From the NCBI RefSeq assembly GCF_000971985.1, contig NZ_LAQQ01000002.1, positions 186,001-250,000 on the forward strand: a stretch of DNA of 64,000 bases, written 5' to 3'. Positions 17,220 to 26,946 of the stretch are shown piece by piece. Each line of letters starts with the position of its first letter. Position 1 is the stretch's first letter. The DNA comes from Paenibacillus dauci (lineage in GTDB: Bacteria; Bacillota; Bacilli; Paenibacillales; Paenibacillaceae). The notes beneath the pieces were generated by a model, which was not told the DNA's origin, did no database searches, and worked only from the letters and a program-made list of their open reading frames with translations. Made by a program: the position numbers and the translations under genes.

Positions 17220-17903
17220 TTACTGTGCGTAATCCCCGTTATAACTCACCAGCACGACATCCGACACACCGCTCACATTGGACAGCTCATTAATAAACTG
17301 TGTATTATCCGGATCGGCCAGACGAATCTCAACGGTCATCTCGGTAATGTTTTTGCGAACGGTTTTGGATTTCAGTACATATTTGAGCTTGCGCAGGGCA
17401 ATCTTGACCGGCTCGGCAGCGGACTCGTCATAGTGAATCACGAGCAGATACGGAGCCTCGCCGTTCTGGCGGCGGGACATGAAGAAGATGACGAGCGTAA
17501 TAACGATCGAGCCGACGATAGCAAAAGCATACAGCGTGGCACCGGTAGCAATCCCCGCAGAAATCGCCCAGAACATGAACATAATGTCCATCGGGTCCTT
17601 GACCGCTGTCCGGAAGCGAACGATACTCAGCGCGCCGACCATCCCCAGGGACAGCACGATGTTGCTGCTGATCGTCATGATGATCAGCGAGGTAATAATG
17701 GTCATCAGTACAAAAGATACATTGTAGTTATGACTGTAGACCACACCGCGATAGCATTTGCGGTATACCCAGTAGATGAGCATTCCGATCGCAAACGCGA
17801 TCAGCAGGCTCCAGAACATTTCGATAAAAGAGACCTGGTTGAATGAATCCAGCTGCAGGAAGCTCTTTTTAATTACATCACTAAAATTGGTCGTTTCGTT
17901 CAT
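17220..17903 (-). CDS. DUF4956 membrane protein, last gene of the Pel-like operon
   Basis: A 227-residue protein with about four membrane helices (residues about 28-48, 62-85, 105-120, 122-142) and a cytosolic alpha/beta domain. The block SLGMVGALSIVRFRTAVKDP (about 86-105), with following MDIMFMFWAI, is the DUF4956 signature. The C-terminal domain reads like a small ferredoxin-like fold (YLLVIHYD...MTVEIRLAD). In many bacteria the family is encoded beside VTC-domain and CotH proteins, as here. The biochemical role is unknown. It starts 27 bp after the VTC gene with a GGGGAC site. Confidence 0.88.
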   Translation of the reverse strand: MNETTNFSDVIKKSFLQLDSFNQVSFIEMFWSLLIAFAIGMLIYWVYRKCYRGVVYSHNYNVSFVLMTIITSLIIMTISSNIVLSLGMVGALSIVRFRTAVKDPMDIMFMFWAISAGIATGATLYAFAIVGSIVITLVIFFMSRRQNGEAPYLLVIHYDESAAEPVKIALRKLKYVLKSKTVRKNITEMTVEIRLADPDNTQFINELSNVSGVSDVVLVSYNGDYAQ

Positions 17904-17929
17904 GTTGCTATTTGTCCCCTTCCAGGCGG

Positions 17930-18637
17930 TCAGCCCGTAAACACTTTTTGTTTTTCTTTACATAGTACATATTTGGAAATGGTGGATCGGTTATGTGAAG
18001 ACAGCTGAATCAGATGCTTGATAAAATCAGGCAGGAACTGATTGTATTTCACTTCGAGAATCTGGCGCGGACCATCGATCGACTCGAGTGTCACCAGATC
18101 CGGATCGAAGATGTCAAAAGACTGCACACCGGCCTGCAGCTGCTTGTCGAACGTTATCCGTACATCGCTGACCGGATAAATATACGCTTCCCGGATATAA
18201 TCGACTACGACAGAAGGCTTGAGTTGCGCATGCAGCATATCATAGTAGAATTCACGCATCAGCAGATCGCCAGACTCCAGCAGGAACTTCGATTCTCCTG
18301 CCATAAGCGAATCGAACTGCGCCCGGTTCAGCGACGCGGATTCCTTGGCTGTGAACTCATTGAATTTGCTTTTGCGCTCCAGTTTGATCACGGCATCACT
18401 GCGATTATAGATGCGGATTCGGTACTTTTTACGCTGGAAAGCGCCGTTATTTTTATCAAATAAGGCTGTTTCGTTGATATTGTCAAAATACAGGCTACGA
18501 ATATGGTAGCCTTCATTGCCGATGGAGTTGCGATCCAGCCGCATCACGGTAGCGACCCGGCGCCGCAGCGCTTCGTATTCGTTGGGAGCAATATAGTATT
18601 TCAGCTCATGCCGCAGCCGTTTATTGGCGAACTTCAT
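17930..18637 (-). CDS. VTC-domain protein (polyphosphate polymerase fold)
   Basis: A 235-residue cytosolic protein made almost entirely of the VTC triphosphate-tunnel domain. Basic and acidic tunnel-type motifs are in order: RHELKYYI near the start, RSLYFDN (about 47-53), KKYRIRIY, IKLERKSK, VVVDYIREAY, VRITFDK, ILEVKYN, SKYVLC. In yeast Vtc4 this fold makes polyphosphate from ATP; bacterial relatives are mostly untested. It lies between a CotH gene and the DUF4956 gene with gaps under 30 bp, so it is part of the operon. Confidence 0.88.
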   Translation of the reverse strand: MKFANKRLRHELKYYIAPNEYEALRRRVATVMRLDRNSIGNEGYHIRSLYFDNINETALFDKNNGAFQRKKYRIRIYNRSDAVIKLERKSKFNEFTAKESASLNRAQFDSLMAGESKFLLESGDLLMREFYYDMLHAQLKPSVVVDYIREAYIYPVSDVRITFDKQLQAGVQSFDIFDPDLVTLESIDGPRQILEVKYNQFLPDFIKHLIQLSSHNRSTISKYVLCKEKQKVFTG

Positions 18638-18665
18638 GGTTGTCCTCTTTTCTGTTCACTGGCAT

Positions 18666-20450
18666 TCAGGGAATATACAAGGATTTGACGCCAAAATGCG
18701 CAATGTTGTCGATATCGGTGTATTGATCATAAGGTGTCATGGTATGGCCGGATGTATCCTCTACAGTAACCGTCCAGAAGTATTGGCCGGATGACAGACT
18801 GTCCATGCTGGCTGTCGTCTCGCTGCCGACCTGCTTATCCAGCAGCGGAGCTGCCATATCCGGTGTACGAGAGACCAGAATATGATAGCTTAGCGCTTCT
18901 CCCTGCAGATCGTAAGAAGGTTCCCATTGGAATGTCAGCTGATCCTGCTGCACTCGCGGCTCGAGCAGCCGGAAAGGCATTGGACGTTCCAGACTCTCAC
19001 GGTACAGGGTATTGCTGCTTTCGCTCCAGGCAGGCAGCTGCTTCAGCTCCTGCTCGCGGTCGCTGATCCTGCCAGGCAGATAGCCGGGATCACTGGACTG
19101 CAGCACCGCTGCATCCGCAATCTGACGGTAGCCGGCGATCATCTGGGCAGTCTGCGCTGGTGTAATAATTTTGCGAAACTGATCTATTTTGGCGGTCAAC
19201 AGCCGCACATGATCCGGGTTCTGGAAATAACGTCGTACCAGCTGGTTGTCCCAGTAGTTGGCGATACCGTGCTGCCACGGTGCCCGCTGGTTGATCGTTG
19301 TACCGGATAGCTGTCCTTTGCCCCAGGCGCTGTCGTAATCCCACGGAATAAAGAACCATTTGCGGGATTCGGTCGGCGAGTAGAGCAGGTAATTCTCTGA
19401 CGAGGTAGAGTCGTTATCCATCAGGATATTGACAGCCATCCAGCTCAGGAAGTTATTCTGGTCAAAATAGCGGTCGAATACACTGTCAAATTGACTTGGA
19501 CTGCTGGCATTCACATCATCCAGCATCTGCAGCAGTTTTTGGTGATCCTTGCTGCCTTTGACCTGGAGAATGTCCTGGAACTGATCTTTGTCAAAGGAAG
19601 GATCATCTTCCAGCTTGAGTGCGTCGGCATGACGGTCAAACTTGAAGTTTTTGGCTTTGTACAATCCGCCGCTGGAGTCGAGTCCGTGTGTACGCAGGAA
19701 CTTTTTGTTGGGCTGTTCAATCTGCGTATACAATCCGTAATCGACAAAGTCAGTACTAAAATCCTTTTCCTGGGTCAGATCTTTGACATGCAGCCGTACA
19801 AAGGAAGTCTGCATACTGACCATATCCGGCAGCCGGGTCATATAGTCAAAGCTGAGCCGGTTGCGAAAACGGGTCAGATCATTGACTGACTTGATCAGAT
19901 TAATGGTCGATTGATCACGCCATGCGCCAGTTTGTCCATTCAGCTTGATCTTGTACGACTTTTGCGCGGAACGCAGAGAATCGCTGCCCCGCAGGGAGAT
20001 GGAGCTGTTGGACTGATAATCCGAGTAGCCGAACATGCCGTGTACCGGTCCGTCTGCATTGCCTTCCTGGAAAATGGCATCCAGCGAGCGGTTATTCTCA
20101 TCTTCCGGCTGAGAGACCTCGCTGAGCTGTTCCCAGCTGAGCGGATGGTTGCGATCCAGATTCTGGTGCATGATCGTAATGTAGATATCGGTAATACCTG
20201 TACGGCTCTTGTCTTCATACAGGGCATGATTATCGCTGAGCGTGTCGCTTGAATAAGCTTCCTGCTGTACGCTCGTTGCCGGGTTCACGTCCCAGGGCAG
20301 CAGCCCTTTGGGAACGCTGCATCCAGTGAGCGTTAGAGGCAGCAGTGCAGCAGGTAACAGCAGACGCAGCAGCCAGCGGCCACCGGTCTGACGATGGTCT
20401 GCACCAGCCTCACGGAAGGAGTGCAGACGGGAAGCGCGCTTATTTGACAT
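18666..20450 (-). CDS. CotH-family kinase, lipoprotein, second copy
   Basis: A 594-residue protein. The signal peptide carries an arginine-rich start and lipobox LTGC (Cys near 44), so it is predicted to be surface anchored. A CotH kinase core follows: KLNGQTGAWRDQSTINLIKS, NFLSWMAVNILMDNDST, and the metal-binding IPWDYDSAWG (about 368-374). A fibronectin-type domain is at the C-terminus (YHILVSRTPDM...GQYFWTVTVEDTSGH). CotH of B. subtilis phosphorylates spore coat proteins. ATG 20450 has GGAG upstream and overlaps the preceding gene by 11 bp. It is a diverged tandem copy of the gene at 20440-22143. Confidence 0.88.
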   Translation of the reverse strand: MSNKRASRLHSFREAGADHRQTGGRWLLRLLLPAALLPLTLTGCSVPKGLLPWDVNPATSVQQEAYSSDTLSDNHALYEDKSRTGITDIYITIMHQNLDRNHPLSWEQLSEVSQPEDENNRSLDAIFQEGNADGPVHGMFGYSDYQSNSSISLRGSDSLRSAQKSYKIKLNGQTGAWRDQSTINLIKSVNDLTRFRNRLSFDYMTRLPDMVSMQTSFVRLHVKDLTQEKDFSTDFVDYGLYTQIEQPNKKFLRTHGLDSSGGLYKAKNFKFDRHADALKLEDDPSFDKDQFQDILQVKGSKDHQKLLQMLDDVNASSPSQFDSVFDRYFDQNNFLSWMAVNILMDNDSTSSENYLLYSPTESRKWFFIPWDYDSAWGKGQLSGTTINQRAPWQHGIANYWDNQLVRRYFQNPDHVRLLTAKIDQFRKIITPAQTAQMIAGYRQIADAAVLQSSDPGYLPGRISDREQELKQLPAWSESSNTLYRESLERPMPFRLLEPRVQQDQLTFQWEPSYDLQGEALSYHILVSRTPDMAAPLLDKQVGSETTASMDSLSSGQYFWTVTVEDTSGHTMTPYDQYTDIDNIAHFGVKSLYIP

Positions 20451-22143
20451 AGAATTCACGCACTCCATAATGATTCACATTATTCAGATCTTCATAGATA
20501 TCAAAAGCAGGCATGGCATGTCCCTGGCTGTCTTCCGCGAGTACACGCCAGTAATAACGGCCCGGAGTCAGTCCGTCCAGCTTCAGTTCATTGACGGTAA
20601 GCTTCGATTCGTCCCGCAATGCATTGGTCATATCGGGCGTACGGGCAATAGTAAAGTGATACGTAATGTCATCTGCCTGCATGTCATAGGAGTTATCCCA
20701 GCGGAACGACAGATTGCTGTTCTGCTGCTGTACATCCCCCATAAAGAAAGGCATCGGATACTGCAGCATTTTCTCAAAGCGGGCGACTGATTCTTCCGGA
20801 ATATCCATCAGATGGTTCACTTCGCCGCTGTACTCTTCAATCGGCTCTGGCAGATTGCCCAGATCGGGCAGCTGATAGACATACTTTTCCGTAATATTGC
20901 GATACTTGTCGACCTGCTTCTGGGTCTCTTCGCGGTTGATGATGCTCTGCAGCTCTTGGATCTTGGTCTGCAGAGCAGTCACATTGGCCGGATTTTTGAA
21001 AAAGCGGTTCTGCAGCTCACTGCCCCAATAGTTGGCAATCCCTGCTTTCCATGGAGCACGGCGAGATTCATCATCATCATAGAATCCCCAGGCACCGTCA
21101 TAATCCCATGGCAGGAAATACCAGGTGTTGGAATTCAGCGGGGAGTAGAGCATAAAGTTCTGGGTCTGGGTATCGATATTATCGGTCAGAATATTGATGG
21201 CCATCCAGGTCAGGAAGTTATCCCGGTCAAAATGCTGGTTAAATACCTCATCAAAATCTTTGGTCGAATCGTTCACATCATCCAGCATCTTGAGCAGCTT
21301 GGCATGATCATGATTGCCCTTGATCTCAAGAACCGATTCAAAGGCTGTCCGGTCAAAAGCAGGATCGCTCTCCAGCTTCAACTCCTGCTCATAACGATAG
21401 AACTCAAAATTGGATGCCTTGTATAGCTGACCATTCGGATCGAGTCCGTGGGAGCGCAGGAACGTACGATTCGGCTGCTCCACCTGGGTATACAGGCCGT
21501 AATCCTGATATCCGGCATCACTGCCAGCTGTCAGATCCCGTACATGCAGCTGCACATACTGAGTACGCAGGCTGACCATGTCCGGGATACGCTGCATCAT
21601 ATTGTAGCTGAGCATATTACGCATACGGGAAAAGTCATAGGCGCTTTTGACCAGATTGATCGTGGTCTGACTGCGCCATTCGCCCGCATCTTTGTACAGG
21701 TTAATCTTGTAGGATTTCTGGTTGGAGCTCAGGGTTGATTTACCACGCAGTTTGACCATGACGTTCGGCGCTTTGGTATTATAGCCAAATTTGCCGGCGA
21801 CAGGTCCTGCGGCATCACCCTGCTGCAGAATGGCATTTACGCTTTTGTCGGGCGTATTGTCATCGGGCAGCTTGATCTCGTTCAGCTGTTTCCAGCTTTC
21901 CGGATGTACAGCAGTCAGATTGTCTTTGGTAATCGTCAGGTACATATGGATCACGCTATCCTGACTGTCGGTTTTGTAGACGCTCTGGTTATCTTCCAGC
22001 CGGGGATGGTAGTTGGCTACCGCTCCGGCTGCAGGGGTACTGGCGCTGGCGGCGGAGGTATCCTTCCGATCCTCGCACCCGGCCATAATCAGTACACCCA
22101 GTATTACGGTCAGCACTGCGGCTGCCTTCTGGTACATATTCAT
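20440..22143 (-). CDS. CotH-family kinase, lipoprotein, first copy
   Basis: A 567-residue paralogue of the next gene with the same order: lipoprotein signal (VLIMAGC), CotH core with GEWRSQTTINLVKSAYD, NFLTWMAINILTDNIDT, LPWDYDGAWG (about 344-350), and a C-terminal fibronectin-like domain (YHFTIARTPDMTNAL...GRYYWRVLAEDSQGH). Start 22143 has GGAGG six bases upstream; an in-frame start at 22164 does not. A gap of 113 bp separates it from pelG, the largest in the operon. An extracellular kinase needs a phosphate donor outside the cell, which is a puzzle for this group. Confidence 0.88.
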   Translation of the reverse strand: MNMYQKAAAVLTVILGVLIMAGCEDRKDTSAASASTPAAGAVANYHPRLEDNQSVYKTDSQDSVIHMYLTITKDNLTAVHPESWKQLNEIKLPDDNTPDKSVNAILQQGDAAGPVAGKFGYNTKAPNVMVKLRGKSTLSSNQKSYKINLYKDAGEWRSQTTINLVKSAYDFSRMRNMLSYNMMQRIPDMVSLRTQYVQLHVRDLTAGSDAGYQDYGLYTQVEQPNRTFLRSHGLDPNGQLYKASNFEFYRYEQELKLESDPAFDRTAFESVLEIKGNHDHAKLLKMLDDVNDSTKDFDEVFNQHFDRDNFLTWMAINILTDNIDTQTQNFMLYSPLNSNTWYFLPWDYDGAWGFYDDDESRRAPWKAGIANYWGSELQNRFFKNPANVTALQTKIQELQSIINREETQKQVDKYRNITEKYVYQLPDLGNLPEPIEEYSGEVNHLMDIPEESVARFEKMLQYPMPFFMGDVQQQNSNLSFRWDNSYDMQADDITYHFTIARTPDMTNALRDESKLTVNELKLDGLTPGRYYWRVLAEDSQGHAMPAFDIYEDLNNVNHYGVREFYVK

Positions 22144-22256
22144 AACTGCCTCCGATCTTCTCATTCCGGGGCCGGGCCGGTCAGACTGTATAATCGGCCT
22201 GCTTCAGCCCGGCATAACTTGTCTTCAACTTGTCGACGGTAAGGGCATAACTATCC

Positions 22257-23678
22257 TCAGCGCTTCAGCAGCGGGCCAAAGCGGTTCTCTGTTTTGCGTG
22301 CTACAAGCGGCTGCGCACTGAACGTATAGTAGTTAATATGGTTCAGCACATATACAATCCGTGCAAGTGCAGCGATCAGCGTCACAAAGGAAGCGGCGAA
22401 GAACGAGAAGCCCTGATCATTCGCCCAGAGGGAGATCACCGTAAAGAGTGTATTCATAGCCAGAAAAGCAATCGCCAGCCACAATACCCCTTTGCGATCA
22501 TCAAAATAAAGCAGTACCAGTGCCAGCACATTATAGATAATGTAGGCAAAATATCCGATCACGAGAATATTGAACAGATCCACCTGGGTCGAAGTAAAGC
22601 CGATCAGTGGCAGGAAGCGGATACCGATCGCAATCGAGATAATCGAGAAGATCATCTGAATGCCCATAATCAATGTGAACTGCTGCCCCAGTACCTGATA
22701 CATCTCATTGCGGGCACGGTTAATGTCCAGAATCGAACCTTTGGACAGGATAAAGTCATAATAATTGCGGAACTTCGGATAAAAGCTCGTCTCCAGCGAG
22801 ACGACAAATACGATCAGCGTCGGTACCGCCGACAGAAACGCACAGAATACGGCGACATCATACTGCGGTGCCATCAGGAAAGCTCCGCTGACCTGCACAC
22901 CGGCCGGTCCTGCCCACTGTACAAACTGATGGGCGAACAGTCCGACCGAATTCAGCAGCCCGATCGCGATCAGCGATGGATAACGGCGCAGGAACGCGAG
23001 AAAGGAAAAGTTCGATACCGTCTTGCCGGGCTTGAAATAGCGCTCGATCTGGATCATCAGCATTGCACAAGTGACCAGAAAACCTCCATCAAAAGCGAAT
23101 AATGCCGATGAAGCGGTCCGCAGCGGTGTCAGATACAGGATCACAGCGAGTATGATAATCGATACTGCCGCCCCACTGGAAAAGGCCAGTACGATACGCT
23201 TGTAATTCTTCATCGCGGATACATAAACGACCTGATTCCAGATCATCACCAGCAGCATATACAGCAGGAACAGTCCTACTTTGATCGATAGCGGCAGATC
23301 CGCAAATACCAGAAACACGAGAGCCGGAATGCCTCCGAATACCAGACTGATCTGGATACTGCCGTACAGTGACGGTAGGAGGGCATTATGATAGCCCTCA
23401 TTCAGAAAGTCCGAACTGACCCGTGTGAGATACATCGTCATCAGACTGCTGATAATATAGGAGAAAATAAATGCGTAAATGACGCAGCTCTGAAACAGCT
23501 CGACATTCAGATAATCCGTGCCTGCTCCGCGCAGCATCCGGTTGAAGACACCAACCATCACAATACAGAGCAGCATCGGACCGATCGTGATCAGGGATGA
23601 ATACGTATAGGCTTTGGCCTTGTTGACCAGTCCGCTCTTATCAAATAATTTTTTTAGTTCGAAACCGATACCGGCCAT
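22257..23678 (-). CDS. pelG: PelG-like polysaccharide transporter (MOP flippase superfamily)
   Basis: A 473-residue integral membrane protein with about 12 helices. It begins MAGIGFELKKLFDKSGL, the start seen in PelG proteins, and has length close to the family's usual 450-480. PelG is the inner-membrane export component that works with PelD, PelE and PelF. It overlaps pelF by 25 bp, with a GGAGGG site inside the pelF end. Gram-positives need no PelB/PelC outer-membrane parts, and none is present. Confidence 0.92.
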   Translation of the reverse strand: MAGIGFELKKLFDKSGLVNKAKAYTYSSLITIGPMLLCIVMVGVFNRMLRGAGTDYLNVELFQSCVIYAFIFSYIISSLMTMYLTRVSSDFLNEGYHNALLPSLYGSIQISLVFGGIPALVFLVFADLPLSIKVGLFLLYMLLVMIWNQVVYVSAMKNYKRIVLAFSSGAAVSIIILAVILYLTPLRTASSALFAFDGGFLVTCAMLMIQIERYFKPGKTVSNFSFLAFLRRYPSLIAIGLLNSVGLFAHQFVQWAGPAGVQVSGAFLMAPQYDVAVFCAFLSAVPTLIVFVVSLETSFYPKFRNYYDFILSKGSILDINRARNEMYQVLGQQFTLIMGIQMIFSIISIAIGIRFLPLIGFTSTQVDLFNILVIGYFAYIIYNVLALVLLYFDDRKGVLWLAIAFLAMNTLFTVISLWANDQGFSFFAASFVTLIAALARIVYVLNHINYYTFSAQPLVARKTENRFGPLLKR

Positions 23679-25093
23679 CCGTTAAGCCCTCCACATGTTT
23701 GATACAAATTCTGATAGCCGGTAATAAAGTTGTGATTGGTGTACAGCGAACGTACACGATTCCGGCCATTCTCGCCCATCCGCTGACGCAGTTCTTCGCT
23801 ACGGCACAGCTGAATGACTTCTTCGCCAATCCGTTCATAACTCATAACCGGCACGACGCTGCCGGCAGGACCGAACTCATCGTTATTGCCGTAGATTAAT
23901 TCTTTGCAGCTGCCGACATCGGTAGTGACCATCGGCTTGCCGGCGGCCAGACCTTCCAGCACAGCCAGCGGCTGGCCTTCACTGATACTGGTCAGCAGCA
24001 GGATATCCATCTGTCCGATATATTCCTTGACGTTGATACTGCCGGTGAAGATGACATCCTCCACCTGTAGCAGTTCGACCATCAAGCGGCATTCTTCGTA
24101 GTATTCCGGGTCCTCTTCATAAGGGCCCATAATGAAGAACTTGGCTTCCGGCACCTGCCGCTTGATCACATTGAAGCTCTGGATCATCGTCTTGATATCC
24201 TTGATCGGCACGACACGTACGACACCGCCGATATAGATCGGCTCACCCGGAGCTTTGACCTGCAGATTCTCATAATCAGCTGCAGTCACTCCATTCGGGA
24301 TAATACGGATTTTGTCTGCTTCACAGCCCAGTTCGATCTGGATTTCCCGGTTGCGGTTGAACAGGGTAATGACTTCATCCGCATATTGGTACGCACAGGT
24401 GGAGAGTGTATAGAAGTAACGAATCCAGATATCCTTGAAATATCCGTCTACCCAGTCTGCTTTGATAATCTCTTCTTCCCGTTCACGCGAATAGATACCG
24501 TGTTCGGTCAGCATCACCGGTTTGCCATACAGATACTTGGCGAGGCTGGCGAGTACGCCGGCATAACCAGTGGATACGGCATGATACAGATCCGCCTGGG
24601 GCAGCGGCTTTTGCACAGTCAGCAGCAGCGGCAGTACCATCGAGCGAACCGTCCAGAACATCTCGGTAAAAGGAAGCTGTTCGTATTTCTCCTCGCACAG
24701 CTGGCTCATAATATCGAAGAAATCACGACTCATGAGGAAATTGGCGGCATTGCTCAGCTTGGGATCACAGAGCACGCTGAAAATGCGGCTCCAGTCCAGA
24801 TCCCCTTCACCGGAAATCAGTGCTTTGATCGATTGGCGCTGATCCGGCGTGAGGCGTAAGTGATGTCCCCATTCGCCTTCCAGCTGCATATATTCATCCA
24901 GGAAAATCTCCTGTACTTCGACAATATTGTCGGGCAGTGTGTATTTGAACTGCCCTTTTTGCTTGCGTTCAGCGGCGATCGCATAGATCACAAATTCATG
25001 TTCCGGCATATTGCGGGCCAGGGAATGAATCCAGCTGGACACCCCGCCGGTCACATAAGGGTACGACCCTTCCGCTACAATACAGATTCTCAT
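23654..25093 (-). CDS. pelF: PelF-like glycosyltransferase (GT4)
   Basis: A 479-residue GT-B enzyme. It starts RICIVAEGSYPYVTGGVSSW, the PelF-type opening. It contains LTEHGIYSREREEE (about 195-208), NGV (267-269), the RVVPIKDIKT segment (293-302), and the E-x7-E motif SEGQPLAVLE (E372, E380) that binds the nucleotide sugar. PelF polymerises Pel from UDP-activated N-acetylhexosamines in the cytosol. ATGA overlap with the upstream deacetylase gene indicates coupling. The donor sugar is probably supplied by the fused epimerase at the operon start. Confidence 0.93.
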   Translation of the reverse strand: MRICIVAEGSYPYVTGGVSSWIHSLARNMPEHEFVIYAIAAERKQKGQFKYTLPDNIVEVQEIFLDEYMQLEGEWGHHLRLTPDQRQSIKALISGEGDLDWSRIFSVLCDPKLSNAANFLMSRDFFDIMSQLCEEKYEQLPFTEMFWTVRSMVLPLLLTVQKPLPQADLYHAVSTGYAGVLASLAKYLYGKPVMLTEHGIYSREREEEIIKADWVDGYFKDIWIRYFYTLSTCAYQYADEVITLFNRNREIQIELGCEADKIRIIPNGVTAADYENLQVKAPGEPIYIGGVVRVVPIKDIKTMIQSFNVIKRQVPEAKFFIMGPYEEDPEYYEECRLMVELLQVEDVIFTGSINVKEYIGQMDILLLTSISEGQPLAVLEGLAAGKPMVTTDVGSCKELIYGNNDEFGPAGSVVPVMSYERIGEEVIQLCRSEELRQRMGENGRNRVRSLYTNHNFITGYQNLYQTCGGLNGWPVSVSN

Positions 25094-26943
25094 TGTTTCT
25101 TGTCCCCCAAACCGATCGTAAATTGATCCCGGGTTACTTCCACCAGATACGAACCGCTGTCAATCCGGGTCACTTTGCAGTTCTCCTGGGTCGTAATCGG
25201 CCGGTCGGTACGCAGTACATAGAAGAGGGAACCTTCCGGGAAATGATTGATATAACCGTCAATCTCGTTATCTTTGTGTACAAAGTGCGGTTCGCTGATC
25301 TGGTACTTTTGCAGCTCAACAGCTGCCTGGGAAGCAGTCATCGGACGCAGCCAGCTATATTGCTGCACCGATTTGCTGATGTATTTCTCGAACATGTCGC
25401 GCATCTGTTCCCAATTGTAGGAGTGGCTGCGATCCGGATCGAGAATATCATCCGGATGGACAAAGTGGGAGAACACACCAAGCGAAGTTACGGCATTGGC
25501 CGTTGCCCAGTCATTGAATTCATCTTTCATAAAACCGGATGAAATACGCGGTAGCTCGGCAATACCATCATCGGCAATCTCGAATTCCTGTACATAGGAA
25601 CGATTCTCCGGATCTTCACTGTAGACGGAAGAGATGCTTTTCAGATCCGGCCAGCTGCTCTTCAGCGCTGCCCGCCCATCGGAGTCGAGTGCATTGGATG
25701 GGGGCACATAGGTCATCACTTTATAATTCATAAAAGACTGATGGATAAAGTTCAGCACACTGGTGATTGATTCGGACATGCTCTTGCGGTCCGGCCAGGC
25801 ATTATAGCCAAAGCTGCCTGCAATCCGTTCATTCATGGTCAGCGACTGGTGATTATATCCGTGTACACCGATCTCGCCGCCCTGCTTAATCAGCTCACGT
25901 CCGAACAGTGTCAGGTTAAGACCGTCTGCATCGGTAGGTGCACCGAATGGGGGTTTGACCTGGTTGTTGTATGTCTGAATAACGACGCCGGTATATTTCA
26001 GATTATGCTCGGCAGCGATCTTCAGCATATCCGGCCACCAGATATCCTTGTAGAAACGGGCAGTGTTGCGATGATATTCCTGATACACTTTGTCATTGGT
26101 GCCTGCCGGAATCGGCGCCGGGAAGTCGTCAATATACATCAATTCCACATTGAGCACCGGATAGATGGTATCCGGCAGCATCAGACTGATCGCGCCGGAC
26201 AATACGCCGCGGCTGGTCTTTTCCTGGAACATGGATCCGTTGAATACGACGAATTTGCCTTTGCCATAAGGCGTCTCCCATAGCAGTGGAACGTTCTCGT
26301 CACTGGTAGCATGAACGGTACTGTCACTGCCCAGGCGTACACGGATCGATCCGTTCTGGATCAGTTCGGGCGAATAGCTGGCATTCTTGTCATTCAGCAG
26401 CACATTGCTCTTCATTTCCAGACCGGTAGAGGTCAGATAACCGCCCAGCTCGATAATGCCCATTTTGCGGTAATTCTGATACAGGGCCTGATCGATCTGG
26501 GGCATGGAAGTGAACAGCAGGCTGCCGCCGTTTTGTACATAATTGTCGATCCAGCCGGTACTTGGCAGCTGGGACAGACTGGACAGTGTCAGGATGACTC
26601 CGTCGTAGGCTGTCATATCAGTCGGCATTGCGCTAACATCGATCGCATCAAAGCGGATTTTCATATATTTCAGCATATGCTCGGCATTGTTTTTAATTTT
26701 GACACTGGCACTGTCTTTGGGATTGAACAAGAGCAGCAGCTGTCGTTCTCCCTGCAGCGCCGTCGTCTGCTCCGGTGTGAGTGCATTGGTCTGCTTGATC
26801 CCGGAAATGTCCTGGATATGGTTCTGATTGCCTTTCATATGGAGAATGGCATCGGAACGCGAAGCCTGAATGATCAGCGCCATAACCAGCATAAAAGCCA
26901 GCATGGCGTAGACCTGCGTGGTTAATTTAAATGAGAATTTCAT
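25090..26943 (-). CDS. DUF2194 membrane-anchored polysaccharide deacetylase-like protein (PelA deacetylase equivalent)
   Basis: A 617-residue protein with an N-terminal membrane anchor (about 10-27). Residues 60-255 form an alpha/beta domain (LLFNPKDSASVKI...GKFVVFNGS) resembling a glutamine-amidotransferase-like fold. Residues 260-560 form a carbohydrate-esterase-4-like domain with MYIDDFPAP (D272, D273), GVHGYNHQ (H361, H365) and SHFVHPDD (H493, H496), suitable for metal binding and catalysis. It occupies the place of the PelA deacetylase in Gram-positive pel clusters. No hydrolase domain is present; the divergent glycosidase may supply it. It starts 3 bp after pelE. Confidence 0.88.
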   Translation of the reverse strand: MKFSFKLTTQVYAMLAFMLVMALIIQASRSDAILHMKGNQNHIQDISGIKQTNALTPEQTTALQGERQLLLLFNPKDSASVKIKNNAEHMLKYMKIRFDAIDVSAMPTDMTAYDGVILTLSSLSQLPSTGWIDNYVQNGGSLLFTSMPQIDQALYQNYRKMGIIELGGYLTSTGLEMKSNVLLNDKNASYSPELIQNGSIRVRLGSDSTVHATSDENVPLLWETPYGKGKFVVFNGSMFQEKTSRGVLSGAISLMLPDTIYPVLNVELMYIDDFPAPIPAGTNDKVYQEYHRNTARFYKDIWWPDMLKIAAEHNLKYTGVVIQTYNNQVKPPFGAPTDADGLNLTLFGRELIKQGGEIGVHGYNHQSLTMNERIAGSFGYNAWPDRKSMSESITSVLNFIHQSFMNYKVMTYVPPSNALDSDGRAALKSSWPDLKSISSVYSEDPENRSYVQEFEIADDGIAELPRISSGFMKDEFNDWATANAVTSLGVFSHFVHPDDILDPDRSHSYNWEQMRDMFEKYISKSVQQYSWLRPMTASQAAVELQKYQISEPHFVHKDNEIDGYINHFPEGSLFYVLRTDRPITTQENCKVTRIDSGSYLVEVTRDQFTIGLGDKKQ

Positions 26944-26946
26944 GGG

